Both the position numbers and the translations under genes were made by a program. Shown here piece after piece: positions 38,473-50,436 of a stretch of DNA of 64,000 nucleotides (its first letter is position 1; each line of letters opens with the position of its first letter). Source of the stretch: Siphonodentalium dalli (taxonomy: Eukaryota > Mollusca > Scaphopoda > Gadilida > Siphonodentaliidae); NCBI GenBank assembly GCA_032622095.1, contig CP136067.1, positions 96,646,707-96,710,706 of the forward strand. Reading direction: 5' to 3'. The notes beneath the pieces were generated by a model, which ran no database searches, was not told where the DNA came from, and worked only from the letters and a program-made list of their open reading frames with translations.

Positions 38473-38820
38473 GATATAGTTGAATAAGTTTGAAGTTAGA
38501 AGTTATCAGATCTAAACCTGTTTATTATCAGGGGTTGTTCTAAGGCAGGTTTGAATTCGTATTGACGAGTTCTGAAAAGGAGAATTTAAAATTAAGCTTG
38601 GGATGAATAATAAATTTAGTAAACTGCAAAAATAAATGATTCTAAGAAAATAATTTCTCGACATTTTTTAAATTGTGCAGTGCATAAAGTAGTGTACACT
38701 TCCGACAGAGTCCATTGCATATGTTACGTTGTCTGTGTTAAACTGTTGACACAGGTGCGTACATTGTGTTAAAATGCAGAGCTTCCGATTAATAATTGCA
38801 GCTAATAGCTTTGTTATTGG

Positions 38821-38859
38821 AATAAATGCAATATTGTAATTAAGTCTATCTGTAATAAA
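38821..38859 (+). terminator. Candidate polyadenylation signals downstream of glutaredoxin
   Basis: Two AATAAA hexamers occur at 38821-38826 and 38854-38859. They are the first close pair after the stop codon at 37196. If used, the 3' UTR would contain a TTAA MITE and a hAT-like MITE. A different, nearer end is possible, so this is tentative. Confidence 0.3.
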
Positions 38860-39197
38860 TTAATTTTATGATGATGTAAAATCCCAACAACTAACACTTT
38901 ATTGACATAAATACAAGTCGATTTTCCTTCACGTTGAAGACAGCCGCCATTGACAACAAGAAACATCATGATGCATGCCATATAAGGTATGCATTAAGCC
39001 TTGGGTTGTATTGAACAATAGAATCTCTTCGTGGCATGACACATCGCAGCCATCTGAATGCCTTAGTGTAATCTCCAATTTCAATGCAACGGATGCAACA
39101 GACTCGTCTGAACGCTACTTAAAATGAATTCTCATATGCAATCAGTCAATATAGTTGTTTGGAAATTCTGTGTTCAGTTCTTTTAACCCAGTTTTAA

Positions 39198-39553
39198 CCC
39201 TTTCATGACATGTGCAAGCTGGTGCAGTATTAGAGACCCTGTGCCAGTGCATTCTCTTATATATGCAAGTACCCATAGCGAGCCTCTTATTTATAAGAGA
39301 ATGCACAGGCTTAGAAGGTCAAGGAAAATATTGTTAGGCCAATGCATTCTCTTATATATGCGAGACTCCCATAGGGAGCCTTGCCCATTTAAGAGTATGC
39401 GCTGGCTTACAAGATCAAGGTAAATATTGTTAGGCCATTGCATTCTCTTATACGGTATATGTGAGGCGCCCTATGGACAACTCGCATATATAAGATAATG
39501 CTTTGGCACAGGTTTTTTGCAAAAATTCAGGAAGCTCCAGTCATGAAAGGGTA
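39198..39553. mobile_element. TTAA-type MITE (CCCTTTCATGA family), long form
   Basis: 356 bp. Three tandem CTCTTATATATGCGAG hairpin modules instead of two. Left TTAA at 39194-39197. Confidence 0.8.
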
Positions 39554-39719
39554 AACAGAAGATTTACCTGCAATCAGGTCAATTTATCGTGCGCTCATGT
39601 AATGGGCAGACATAAATTTATAACAATTGAATTATAATTGCGCTATTCAGGACAATCTGGTTGAATCCGGACCAAATGGCCTTGACCTTGGTACAGGAAT
39701 CTATTTATTTGTAAGGATG

Positions 39720-39890
39720 TTCATCTTTAAGTTTGTTGAACTTTTTATCTGAACTTACTACAATAAATGAACTGAAACCCATAGGGTGTTTTCTTGAAAA
39801 TGATCTTCTCTAGAAACGAAGAATAGACTATTATACCGGTACACTTTTAGAACTGTATGGGAGAATCCATTCAGGTATGAATGGGTTTAT
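39720..39890. repeat. Interspersed repeat fragment (GAGTAGTTC family)
   Basis: TGTTGAACTTTTTATCTGAA and ATGGGAGAATCCATT match the 3290-3545 repeat. Confidence 0.5.
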
Positions 39891-39953
39891 GAATACTCTT
39901 CACTCAATATATCACCAAGTCTGGCTCATGCTGAATTCAAATAATATTGTTAA

Positions 39954-40098
39954 CCCTTTCAGTGCCAAGTCCGATTTTTGTATCAACCCATATTTCCTTG
40001 ATCATTTTTCAAATTTATTGATTATAATAATGTGATACATTGATGGAAAGAGCTCTAAGAGCTCTAAGATACAAAAATCGGACTTGGCACTGAAAGGG
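39954..40098. mobile_element. TTAA-flanked MITE (CCCTTTCAGTGCCAAG family), deleted
   Basis: Same termini and TTAA flanks as 2729-2935. The right arm lacks the internal ~60 bases. Confidence 0.88.
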
Positions 40099-40136
40099 TT
40101 AAATATAACCATAATAGTTGAATATCGCTGTACAAA

Positions 40137-40700
40137 ACTCAGTTTAACTCTCATTTTAAAGACATGGATGGTCTTGGTTGTGGGTTATAATTTAGAAATA
40201 TAAGTATTAAGTTACCAAATTATGAAAATTTCCTCAGACTAAACTAATAGTATAGTGTAATGATAGTATGAATGGGGTCCACAAAAAAACTTGTGCGAGC
40301 CGAGCCTTTGTTTATATACAGCACATAAAGGATGTACGATAATCAAAACACTCAACACCTTGGTGATTTTATTGGGAGATTGATTCACAGTGACCCATTC
40401 AACACCGAAATGTTGAGTGGCAAGGATTACCGAGCGCCATTGGGAACCTTGATTATGCAATGTGTCGTCTGCCAATTTGGGGATATAGAGAAACTAAACT
40501 AAAAAAGAAATAGAATCTATGTGAAGAAGTTTCTATAGAAATTCAATAATGTAAAAGAAACTTTCCAGAGGAGATGAGGCCTAAGCCGAATGAGGTCACC
40601 AGAGTGTGAATTTAGTGATGCTAGCTGGCTATGCGGATAGCGTCACTAAATTTACCCTCTGGGGACCTCATTCTGCAAATGACAGACACTATAATCAGGC
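40137..40700. repeat. Composite of GTGAGCCGAGC repeat and right half of hAT-like MITE
   Basis: 40137-40430 matches 26575-26905. From about 40435 the sequence is the right part of the CAGAATGAGG family, ending CTCATTCTGCAAATGACAGA and CAGGCTTG. Confidence 0.65.
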
Positions 40701-40847
40701 TTGGGCATATTCAACTATAGTAGTTAAATTTAACTACATGTATAATAGTTGAAATCAGGATTTGCCAGACCTGATCACTGCATAAACACAATTTCTAAAG
40801 ATATAAATATAATCATTTGTTTGTCTGAATGATGCTAGAGATATTTA

Positions 40848-41142
40848 TAGTAATGCCCTAAATATAATCGACTCCTTAACCACGGCAGAATTATGGGTAA
40901 CTTTTCAGGATTTAGTCGGAAATATGGCTTGTTGCCATTCATCGGAAAGCTCTCAGTAACCACAGCAGAATTATGGGTAACATTTCAGGATTTAGTCGGA
41001 AATATGACTTGTTGCCATTCATCGGAAAGCTCTCACTGAGAGCTTTCCAATGAATGGCAACAAGCCATATTTCCGACTAAATCCTGAAAAGTTACCCATA
41101 ATTCTGCTGTGGTTAAGGAGTCGATTATTTAGGTCATTACTG
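40848..41142. mobile_element. CAGTAATG-family MITE with duplicated left arm
   Basis: About 295 bp. The segment AACCACRGCAGAATTATGGG to GGAAAGCTCTCA occurs twice in tandem (around 40878 and 40958) before the normal right arm. Confidence 0.85.
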
Positions 41143-41156
41143 TAATTCTGACAGGC

Positions 41157-41235
41157 CTGAGAATATGGTGCTGGACATTTGCAGAATGAGGTCCTATGAG
41201 GGTGAATTTAGTGATGGTACCCCGCACAGCACTCA
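41157..41235. mobile_element. Left-end fragment of CAGAATGAGG hAT-like MITE
   Basis: GGCCTGAGAATATGGTGCTGG to GTGATGGTACCCCGCACAGC. The right part is missing. Confidence 0.7.
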
Positions 41236-41545
41236 TTGACGAGTAATTCCCTTAGTAATTTTAGCTCAGATCTGAACATTTCCCACCAATGAATATGAAT
41301 CCTTCAGCACTTGTATTAATTTTTCATCTGACTGTCGTCTGCTAGTTTATCCCGAATACCCTTCCAAATGAACAATAGACATTTCCAATGTATACTTTTG
41401 TTACTAAATGGGAGAATTAATTAAAGAACGACACAAGTGTGCTAATGAATGAGAATCGCTACATATGTGATGAGATTTATTAAACTATATGATATTTTAG
41501 AACCTAAATGGAGAAGGCCAGATTGTACAACTTTCCAGTTCTTAA

Positions 41546-41882
41546 AGGGGTACTGAACACTAAATCCGGCCATTTATGGGACCATCTCCTTTTATACTCA
41601 ACAGAATATATGCAACAAATGAATGAATTTGAACCATGGATTAGTGTAATATACACTCATGTACTCTTATGATCCATGCAAACAACATGGTAATTATAAT
41701 GAAAATGTATTTATGACTCCAGTCATAAATTCATTTTCATTATAATTACAATGTTATTTGTATTGTTCATACAGTAAATGAGCGTATTTTGCACTCATCC
41801 ATGGCTCAAATTCATTCATTTGTTGCATATATTCTGTTGAGTATAAAAGGAGATGGTCCCGGATTTAGTGTACAGTACCCCT
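41546..41882. mobile_element. TTAA-flanked palindromic MITE (AGGGGTACTGAACACTAAAT family)
   Basis: 337 bp between TTAA sites at 41542-41545 and 41883-41886. Long arms with GGACCATCTCCTTTTATACT and CAACAAATGAATGAATTTG. A second copy is nested at 50649-50992. Confidence 0.88.
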
Positions 41883-41951
41883 TTAATCTCATTAATGATG
41901 TAGTCAGGGTCTCAAACCTTCAGTTACAACAACAACATACAAAATATTAAT

Positions 41952-42190
41952 TAACCCTTTCTACACTAAATACTCATAGACGAGTAGTTCCCTTAGGAAA
42001 CGTTGACATAATAAGTTCAACAAACGACATATGGTCATTTGTTGAACTTATTATCTGAACATTACCCACCAATGACTTTGAATACTTCAGCACTTGTATT
42101 ATATTTTCATCTGGCTGTCGTCTGCTAATTTATCCTGAACACCCCTACAAATAAACAATAGACATTTACAATGTTATTTGATATTTTATT
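41952..42190. repeat. TTAACCCTTTCTACACTAAA interspersed repeat
   Basis: Starts TTAACCCTTTCTACACTAAA. Carries the hairpin ATAAGTTCAACAAACGAC / GTCATTTGTTGAACTTAT. Confidence 0.65.
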
Positions 42191-42311
42191 GGATAAATTG
42201 GACTTAATGCCACTGTAATAGTAATGTTTATTTAACAATGGATTTGAAATATGACATCTTGTTATTGTAGAGTTAATAATAATGAAAATAAGAACAAAGT
42301 AGATCTATTTT

Positions 42312-44400
42312 TAGCTCAACTTTACTGTGTAAAGTTTGAGCTATTGCCGTGTGTTGGCATCCGTTCGTCCATCCGTCTAAAATTTTATTTGGCTCATGCT
42401 ACAGGCCACATCCCTCATCTGATCATCACCAAACTTCATATGGATCGTCACGATGACCTCTAGATGGGAGCCATCAATTTTTTCCGAAATTTGTTAAAAA
42501 ACATTGCCGCCAGTAGCCATTTTGGATTTTACTCTTTGTATGACTAAATAATTTGGCACACTCTACAGACCACATCCCTCATCCGATCATCACCAAACTT
42601 TATATGGAACTTCATGGTGAATTCTAAATGGGAGCCATCAATTTTTTCTTAAATCCGTAGAAAAACATGGCTGCCAGTGGCCATCTTGGATTTTACTCTT
42701 TGCATGACTAAATCCTTCGGCACACCCTACAGGCCACATTCCTCATCTGATCATCACCAAACTCGATGTGGATTTTCGGGGGGACCGTTAGATGGGAGCA
42801 ATCGATTATTGCCTAAATTTGTTAAAAACATAGCTGCTGGCAGTCATCTTGGAATCCATCTGCACACCCTGCAGCCTAGTCCAAGTCTTCTCGTACTAAA
42901 ACCGGCTAAGATATTGGGATGGAGGTGCCGGTATTTAGTCCGAGTTCGTCCCGTATAGTCTCTTATGACACGACTTACGCCCAGGATCTGTGGCGGGAAT
43001 CTGTGGTGTATTTTACTCGATTAACCTAGCAAATCAATACGTGATGCTATATACATCGGAAAGGGTGACATCTTATGGTCACAATGGTGTATAATAATCT
43101 AACTTTAATGTTAAATTACACATAGAATATTCCGGTTGATTGCCACAAACATCGCTTTGTTTCTCTGTTTGTTTACGTTTTAACTGAAAGCCGAATTGTT
43201 CCGAATAACTTCGGCATGGGTATTCTAGTTTCCGTTTCTATATATAGCGCGGGGTTTTCCGAACAAAATGGCGAAAACCGATCGCCCCAAAGTCCAGTTT
43301 CCTATGTGCTTTGAGAACAATTCCCGCACTAAAAACTTAATGACATAATGGAGGATCAGAACGGTAGTTTTGTTGACAATTTTCGCAAGCAACTTGTCAA
43401 AATTGGAGCAAATTAGAACTCTTACGTCTGACTTGCCATGCGTGTGATGTGCATTTTGACTTGTGTGTTGATAAAATAATCGGAGAACCGAATCACACAG
43501 TTTCGAAATATAGTTCTTCCGTTTCAGTGGGACTTTTCAAACTTAAGGTTCAAAATTTATACAAATTTTGTTTGATTTTTTGTGTGCTTAACAAGAGCAG
43601 TATATTGCCCTGTTCGCTTAGTATATATCTTAATTTCGCGGAAGTCCACCAAATGTGGGTGAAATGTAGCACCATATAAGGCATATTATTTATTCTAATG
43701 CTCGTTGTGTTTACACTGTTTTAAACTTTGGGAGGGTTGTAATTCCCGTAATTTATTTAATGTATTACATTTATATCTCCAATGTTTAATTAATCTATTT
43801 ATTTTTTATTTATTGACACACATAATTACGATTACAATGGAGAATTCATCGTAATTTGCGTTGTTAGTCCAAAATCTACGGAATATTTTCAACGGAAAAT
43901 GCCAAACACAGTTCGCGAGGTCAACTGAGTTCGCATACTTTAAAAAAATTGTAAACATTGCGATAAATGTCTCTTTTCGCATTAAATTACCGCTTTCAAT
44001 TCACAACTGATGTGGATTTCAGATCAAATAGCATGTCTTCTGTTGAAAATATCCATTTATTGTCGCAATTGTGATATTTTATTTCATATAATTGTGGTTT
44101 TATTTGAGCGGGTCAATAACGCTTAAGTCGTGTCATAGGAGACTATACGGGACGAACTCGGTCTAAATACCGGCACCTCCATCCCAATATCTTAGCCGGT
44201 TTTAGTACGAGAAGACTTGGACTACCTGCAACCCACATTTATTGGTGAAATGTCTGAAATGAAAATAATTTCATCTGCACAATACAAGACATTTACTGTA
44301 ACTTTTTGGCTTTCCTTTTTCTTCATCATTCTATTCTTTGCTAAGCAAAAAATAAACTCCTTACAAAGTTGAGCTACAGTGTGATTGACACTTTCATTGG
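42312..44400. repeat. TTTTTAGCTCAAC interspersed repeat, split by a Mutator-like element
   Basis: Begins TTTTTAGCTCAACTTTACTG, contains three ~170-base tandem units (GCATGACTAAATCCTTYGGC, CCCTCATCTGATCATCACC, GATGGGAGCCATCAATTTTT) and ends GTTGAGCTACAGTGTGATTG. A sister copy is at 57350-58510. The insertion at 42877-44224 interrupts it at ACCCTGCAGCC. Confidence 0.75.
42877..44224. mobile_element. Mutator-like non-autonomous transposon, 101-bp terminal inverted repeats
   Basis: 1,348 bp. The terminal repeats 42877-42977 and 44124-44224 (TAGTCCAAGTCTTCTCGTAC inward) differ at about two positions. Flanks CCTGCAGCC (42868-42876) and CCTGCAACC (44225-44233) are a 9-bp duplication with one mismatch. 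~100-bp ends plus 9-bp duplication fit the MULE superfamily. The core has a TATATATA box at 43239-43246, then an ATG at 43268 opening a 26-codon frame (MAKTDRPKVQFPMCFENN) that overlaps a second short frame starting at 43348 (MEDQNGSFVDNFRKQLV). No transposase is recognised. Confidence 0.85.
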
Positions 44401-44674
44401 TACTCTCCAAATGTTTTCGTGTTTTTAGTGTTGAGATCTGGATTTATACAAATTATGTTGTTGTTGTAATTTTGGACCAAAAGAGACCGACCATCTTAAA
44501 GTTTACTGATAAAATTTCTTATGTAATACTTGCATTAATCCTACAGTATTTCAAATGATTATTTTGCTCCCTCAACCTTTTTCAGTATTTCAACACTTTC
44601 AAATTAATTTTTTTTCCCCTTTCTCTGTGTGATATGTAAATGTTTATGACTGAATATCTTGAATGTGATTTCTT

Positions 44675-44970
44675 ATGTGTCTTTATCCGTACTATCTCTT
44701 ATCTGTCTTTACCCCTGGTATCTCTTATCGGGTTCATGCTGTCCTGGGCCAAATATGCCAATGGCCAATTTTTTTTTTAAATGGCAACAAAAAAATCTTT
44801 TGGCCACATTTTTCTTTGCCGCCAAAACAAAAATCAGTATTGGCCAAAAAATTGGTCAAAATATTTATCGGCCCAGCGACTGAACACTGATCTCTTTATT
44901 ATCTCTTTACCCCTGGTATTTTTTATTTGTCTTTACCGATGGTGTCTCTTATTTGTCTTCTGTCCTAGTC
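44675..44970. repeat. TTACCCCTGGTATCTCTTAT tandem repeats with nested hAT-like MITE
   Basis: Short units of TCTTTACCSMTGGTATYTCTTAT occur on both sides of a 160-bp element (44729-44889) with ends CGGGTTCATGCTGTCCTGGG and CCCAGCGACTGAACACTG and TGGCCAAA-rich interior, related to 63428-64000. Confidence 0.6.
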
Positions 44971-45021
44971 TTTGTTCACCCACAGAGATCACACAAGTTA
45001 TGTATGTTTTAATAAATACTA

Positions 45022-45233
45022 CAGTAATGCCCTAAATAATCGACTCCTTAACCACAACATAATTATGGGTAATTTTTCAGGATTTAGTCAGAAATATGGC
45101 TTGTTGCCATTCATCAGAAAGCTCTCACTGAGTGCTTTCCGATGAATGGCAACAAGCCATATTTCCGACTAAATCCTGAAAAATTACCCATAATTCTGAT
45201 GTGTTAAGGAGTCGATTATTTAGGGCATTACTG
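45022..45233. mobile_element. CAGTAATG-family MITE, full length
   Basis: 212 bp between TA sites, both arms present. Confidence 0.9.
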
Positions 45234-45587
45234 TATATGCACAGAGATTAATTGGCCAATTATTAGGGTAATTTCATATTTTTTCAAGACCATAAATTAC
45301 CTTAATTGTGATAAATGACTGTCGAGGGGATGTCAGGAGTTGGAATTGTTCATATGTATTTATTGGCCTAATGTTGTATGCTTGCATACCATATCTTTCA
45401 TACAATTTGAAGAATAAATAACATAATTACAAATGATTGGATTTATACAGTAAATGATTATGCATTCCTCACCAAATTCCAGCTGCCGTATAATAATCAA
45501 AGGCGACGAATATCATCTGTCTTCTATATATTTTTCTGTCTATATACTGGTACCTGATTATTGTCAAGATACTATTAAAATGTGTTA

Positions 45588-45800
45588 CAGTAATGCCCTA
45601 AGTAATCGACTCCTTAACCAGAGCAGAATTATGGGCAACTTTTCAGGATTTAGTCGGAAATATGGCTTGTTGCCATTCATCGGAAAGCTCTCACCGAGAG
45701 CTTTCCGATGAATGGCAACAAGCCATATTTCCAACTATATCCTGAAAATTTACCCAAAATTCTGCTCTGATTAAGGAGTTGATTACTTAGGGCATTACTG
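45588..45800. mobile_element. CAGTAATG-family MITE, full length
   Basis: 213 bp between TA sites. Third copy with both arms intact. Confidence 0.9.
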
Positions 45801-46700
45801 TATGTCTAATCATATGATATAATTATATATATGGGTGTGTGGAAGGGAATTTTGATGTTTCTGCTCTTGTCAATTTGAAATCAGATGAAATGACATTATC
45901 GATTCGCCTGTGACGAAAATTGTCGCTAATCATGTGATGCAAGTAGTCCATGCAATTAATCACCGAATTGACCCATCCCAATCGACTACCAATGCAGTCA
46001 TTAATAACGCGATTTTTAATTAAAAGACACCAAACTACTGCGAGAATAATCAGCATCTTCAGTAATTATTTTTTTCCCATTTATTCATTTATAGGGATGT
46101 TCAGGTTCTTTGGACCACATTATAAAATATCTGTTTCTCCCGACCTTACCCAAGAATTAAAGATGGATTATCTCTTTAAATAACAAATTTTGATATAGTT
46201 GCGCGGGTATAAAATAATAAATATGAACTGAAGACCCCTGGCCGGAAAGGCTTCTATCAATTAATATTGATTTTATTTCGAATATTTTATTGGGCCCGTT
46301 TATTTGTCTATTTTTAGAACAGACCATTCAGGTGATACCATATAGCGATATAGAGCATTAGGCTGTTCCTATGGCTACGTACCGAACGTCAAATGTCCCA
46401 GATTGATTGGGTGTATTGTTTTATTCCACAGTTATAAGCGATAATGAGTATAATTAATGTTTATTTGTGACAAAATTACACATAAAATTTCTGGTCTCTG
46501 CTGTTCGTTAGCTAAACAACCATACCTTTTTAGACCAGAAAATATTCAAAATAAAATTAATATTAATCGATAGAAGCATTTCCGGACAGGAGTCTTCGAT
46601 TCAGATCTAATATTTTATACCCCGGTAACTATATAATATACATGTTATACCCCGGTAACTATATGATATACATGTTTACAAAGAGATAATCCACCTTAAA
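45801..46700. other. Intergenic, nothing recognised except a 36-bp duplication
   Basis: TTATACCCCGGTAACTATAT and GATATACATG occur twice in tandem at 46614-46678. CTTCTATCAATTAATATTG near 46250 is mirrored near 46557-46575, so a foldback of about 370 bases is likely here (46210-46605). Confidence 0.5.
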
Positions 46701-46711
46701 CTAATGAGTAG

Positions 46712-47149
46712 CAGGCCTCAAAATATGGTGATGGACATTTGCAAATGAGGTCCCCAGTGGGCGAATTTAGTGACGCTACCCCACGCAGCGGACCAACATA
46801 ACCAAATTCATCCTCTGGGGGCCTTATTCTGCATGGCCTCATCTGCATGGCAGACCTAGACAAATTTAAGTGATGTGCACCCATTTGGTACCTCGATTAT
46901 GCATTGTGTCGTCTGCCAATTTGGGGATATAGAGAAACTAACTAAAATAGAAAAGATTCTTTCTAAAGAAACTCAAAAACTAGTTAATTTGATAATAAAG
47001 ATAATTTCCAGAGGAGATGAGGCCTAATCAGAATGAGGCCCCCAGAGGGTGTATTTAGTCATACTAGCCTGCTGTGTAGGGTAGCGTCATTAAATTTACC
47101 CTCTGGGGACCTCATTCTGCAATTGACCAGCACCATATTTTGAGTCCTG
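46712..47149. mobile_element. hAT-like MITE (CAGAATGAGG family), 438 bp
   Basis: Ends CAGGCCTCAAAATATGGTG and CACCATATTTTGAGTCCTG. 8-bp flanks ATGAGTAG and ATGAGTAT, one mismatch. Confidence 0.87.
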
Positions 47150-47481
47150 ATGAGTATAGGTAGGTCATTATATTTTGTGAGTTACATGTAATCACTGGAC
47201 TGGATCAGTTTAATAACTTTTGAGATAAAAAATATCACACAAAAATTTATGGATATATGTCTTTCATATTATATTTCAAGCGATACTAAATAAAAAAAGG
47301 TGTTTAATACATTTTAATTATTCCTGCTTCCTGTTTATATTCCTGATTGAAAATAAAAAAAAAGAATCTCTGGGAAGCCAATACAATAGTTTGATTAAAA
47401 ATTGTTTTAAATACCTGTACTCTGGCAGGCCAATACAATATGTTGAGTAGGGAGTTTTTGAGGGTAGGTATATGTAAGGTA

Positions 47482-47560
47482 CAGTAATTCGCTAAATAAT
47501 CCTGAAAAATTACCCATAATTCTGCTGTGGTTAAGGAGTCGATTATTTAGGGCATTACTG
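47482..47560. mobile_element. CAGTAATG-family MITE, 79-bp remnant
   Basis: CAGTAATTCGCTAAATAATC then right arm only, between TA sites. Confidence 0.85.
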
Positions 47561-47759
47561 TAGGAAGGTTTTTGAGGGTTTAAAAGATCAGGGTAAACAA
47601 AGCATATTTTCTTATCAACTTATTTCCTGAACAACCCTTCAAATGAGAATCCATAGTATGTTTCTCTGCCTGCGTATTTTATTTAAACACCCACCAGCAA
47701 ATGAAGAATTAGATCATTCCAATGTGAATCATGAAATTCCATTGTAAATTTCATCTTAG

Positions 47760-48009
47760 CCCTTCCATGAATGGAGCTTCCTGAAATTTTGTGAAAACCC
47801 TGTGATAATGTATTCTCTTATATATGTGAGTCTCCAAGAGGGAGCCTCGCTTATAAAAGAGAATATATTGGCCTAATAATTTTTACCATGACCTTGTAAG
47901 CCAGTAAATTCTCTTATATATGCGAGGCACCCTATGGGAGACTCAAGTAAAGAATGCACTGGCACACAATCTTTAATGCTGCACTAGCGCAGCTCCCGTC
48001 ATGAAAGGG
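47760..48009. mobile_element. TTAA-type MITE (CCCTTTCATGA family)
   Basis: Ends CCTTCCATGAATGGAGCTTC and CTCCCGTCATGAAAGGG, with TTAA on the right. Confidence 0.8.
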
Positions 48010-48489
48010 TTAATATATCACTTACATACAATTGAATCTATTATATTATATATTGTTCAACACAGCTTATTGTAACAAAAACATCCTCTGTATCCCTGAA
48101 TGTAAATGTGTTCAATGCAACTTATTGTTTATGAACAGTCTATTTATAAGCATATATATCATCTTGTTATGTTGTTGACAAATAGATTGTCACCAGAAAT
48201 CCCGGTAATCAGTTGTACCAAAGCATATAGGAAAGCAGTAATGTTAGGTATTTTATACTTTATCACTTGGTTTACAGATTTCCCTACCCAAATAAAATCT
48301 GTTTATAAAAAAAATAAAAATTTAGATTATCCATTTTTAATTCCGCAATGTAACATTATCCAGACAGTTGAGTTGATAGGAATTGGGGATAGGAATATTA
48401 ATCTGGACATATACAGAAATATAAATTAAAAAAGAAGTTTATGTTTGAATAAAATATACAACATAATTGATTGAATAGCGAAGCCTCCC

Positions 48490-48680
48490 GGTGATGTTTA
48501 TGGTCTCCCATTGCAATTGCGGCCTGAGCAGAATGAGGTTCCCAGAGGGTGAATTTGGTGATGATAGCCCACCATGCGGGATAGCGTCACAAAATTCACC
48601 CTCTTTGGACCTCATCCTGCAAATGACAGACACATTATTTGCAGGATTTTCGACATTAAAATCTCCTATTAATGGGCTCA
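48490..48680. mobile_element. hAT-like MITE fragment (CAGAATGAGG family)
   Basis: One foldback unit with ends near GCAATTGCGGCCTGAGCAGA and TTATTTGCAGGATTTTCGAC. The right flank matches the extra piece in the 37997-38472 copy. The preceding ORF at 48106-48429 has no recognised domain. Confidence 0.68.
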
Positions 48681-48825
48681 TGGGTCCGATCTAATTATTT
48701 TCTGGTATAGAACATGCACGGATAATGGTTTTATGGTGTCTAATCAGAGAGGACATCTTTAAGTGCCTCATGCCCATCACAATTCACCTCAACACAAGAG
48801 CCGTACCCAATTAACCTGTTCTTTA

Positions 48826-49640
48826 TTAATTACTCACTCACATGAGGTTTCCATTATAGGAAATGTTCAGATAATAAGGCCATGTGTTGAACTCATTATC
48901 TGACCATTTCCTATCAATTTTTATGAATCCATCTGCACTTTTAACAACTGATCATTTTCTGTTGTCTGCTTATATTTCCTGATTCCCCCAGATAAATAAT
49001 AGACCATTCCAATGCATACTTTTAATAACTGAAGGGAGAAAGCATTTAGTGAAAAAGGGGTAACCCCCATGCACCATGTAACCCCAATGCAATTTGTCCA
49101 TAATTAACCTCAGCCAACCGCGTTCCCAATTAACCTCACTGCACCGATCCCTTCACCTTTAACCTTTGATGCACAATGCCATTCTCATTTGACCTTGACG
49201 CACCATTACTTCTGCACGTTAATTGATGTATTGATGTGAGCAATCCATATTGGTTGTGTTATGAATACATGTGCTACTCGCTTCGTCCATATTTGTGCAT
49301 TGTTTATTATAGTTGACGCAGGGGGTTGATCTCGGTTAACCATTATTATTGTAATCGAAGGTACATCGGCTAAAATGATACTACTTTAACCCTTTCTACA
49401 CTAAATTATCATTGATGAGTAGTTACCTTATTAACCCTTTCTATACTAAAGCATCATTGAGAGGTATAGCTATCCCTCAGGAAATGTTGACAATTAGTTT
49501 AACCATTGCTATACTAAAAACTCATTGATGATTAGTTTATAATCTTAGGAAATGTTCAGATAATAAGTTCAACAAACAACCATAGGTCATTTGTTGAACT
49601 TATTATTTAAACATTTCCCACCATAGTCCAATAAAAACGT
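48826..49640. repeat. Two or three copies of the GAGTAGTTC/TTAACCCTTTCTACACT repeat
   Basis: Copies near 48826-49060, 49388-49440 and 49430-49640, the last with a TGTTGAACTTATTAT hairpin. 49060-49390 includes a run of AACCTCAnnnnACC-like phrases but nothing identifiable. Confidence 0.55.
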
Positions 49641-50128
49641 AAAGGTAAACATTGGAAAAGTTCAAATCATTGAAAAAAAATATTCTGAAAAAGATTTTTA
49701 GACTTAAATATTTGAATTACCAATGTAATCAGTGATGTTTGTTGACAAATCACTATACCAAGATGTTTACAAATAAATTAAATCAAACATCCGAAATATC
49801 ATTATTGAATAATTATTTATAGTCATGATGAGAACAAAGTAAAATTATATATGCAAAATTATTGCCATGATTGTTAAATATATCCCCTCTGAATCATCAA
49901 AACAAAACAGATTTCATAAATATAATAATGCTTTATTCTCTGTTAAAAATAACCTGTTACCGAGAAATGTAAAGTATATATGAAAGATGAAGAGAAGGAA
50001 GAAAATACTTTATATACACAATACAATGATCTCCCGATTGCCATGATGCCTGTTCATTGTCATTATTATCATCATCAGCAGCAGCAGCATCGTCGTGGTC
50101 ATCATCATCCATCAGAATCATCACCATA

Positions 50129-50314
50129 CAGTAATGCTCTAATTAATCGACCTCTTAACCAAAGCAGAATTATGGGTAACTTTTCAGGATTTAGTCGGAA
50201 ATATGGCTTGTTGGCTTTCCGATGAATGGCAACAAGCCATATTTCCGACTAAATCCTGAAAAGTTACCCATAAACCTGCTTTGGTTAAGAGGTCCATTAA
50301 TTAGAGCATTACTG
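50129..50314. mobile_element. CAGTAATG-family MITE, 186 bp
   Basis: Arms intact at the ends, centre shortened (GGCTTGTTGGCTTTCC). It follows a CAT/CAG microsatellite (50063-50120). Confidence 0.87.
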
Positions 50315-50436
50315 TGTACACATCTTTACATCTAACATCAATACAACCGTAATAAATGAAACACCAAAACAAAAACCCAGCACCATCATGGAACATTGAA
50401 CACATCTTTTTAATGAACTACTCTAACCTGTTTTAA

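Noticed and set aside
48106-48429. 107-residue plus-strand frame
   Set aside because: AT-rich, isoleucine/asparagine-rich frame with no family signal, between two MITEs.
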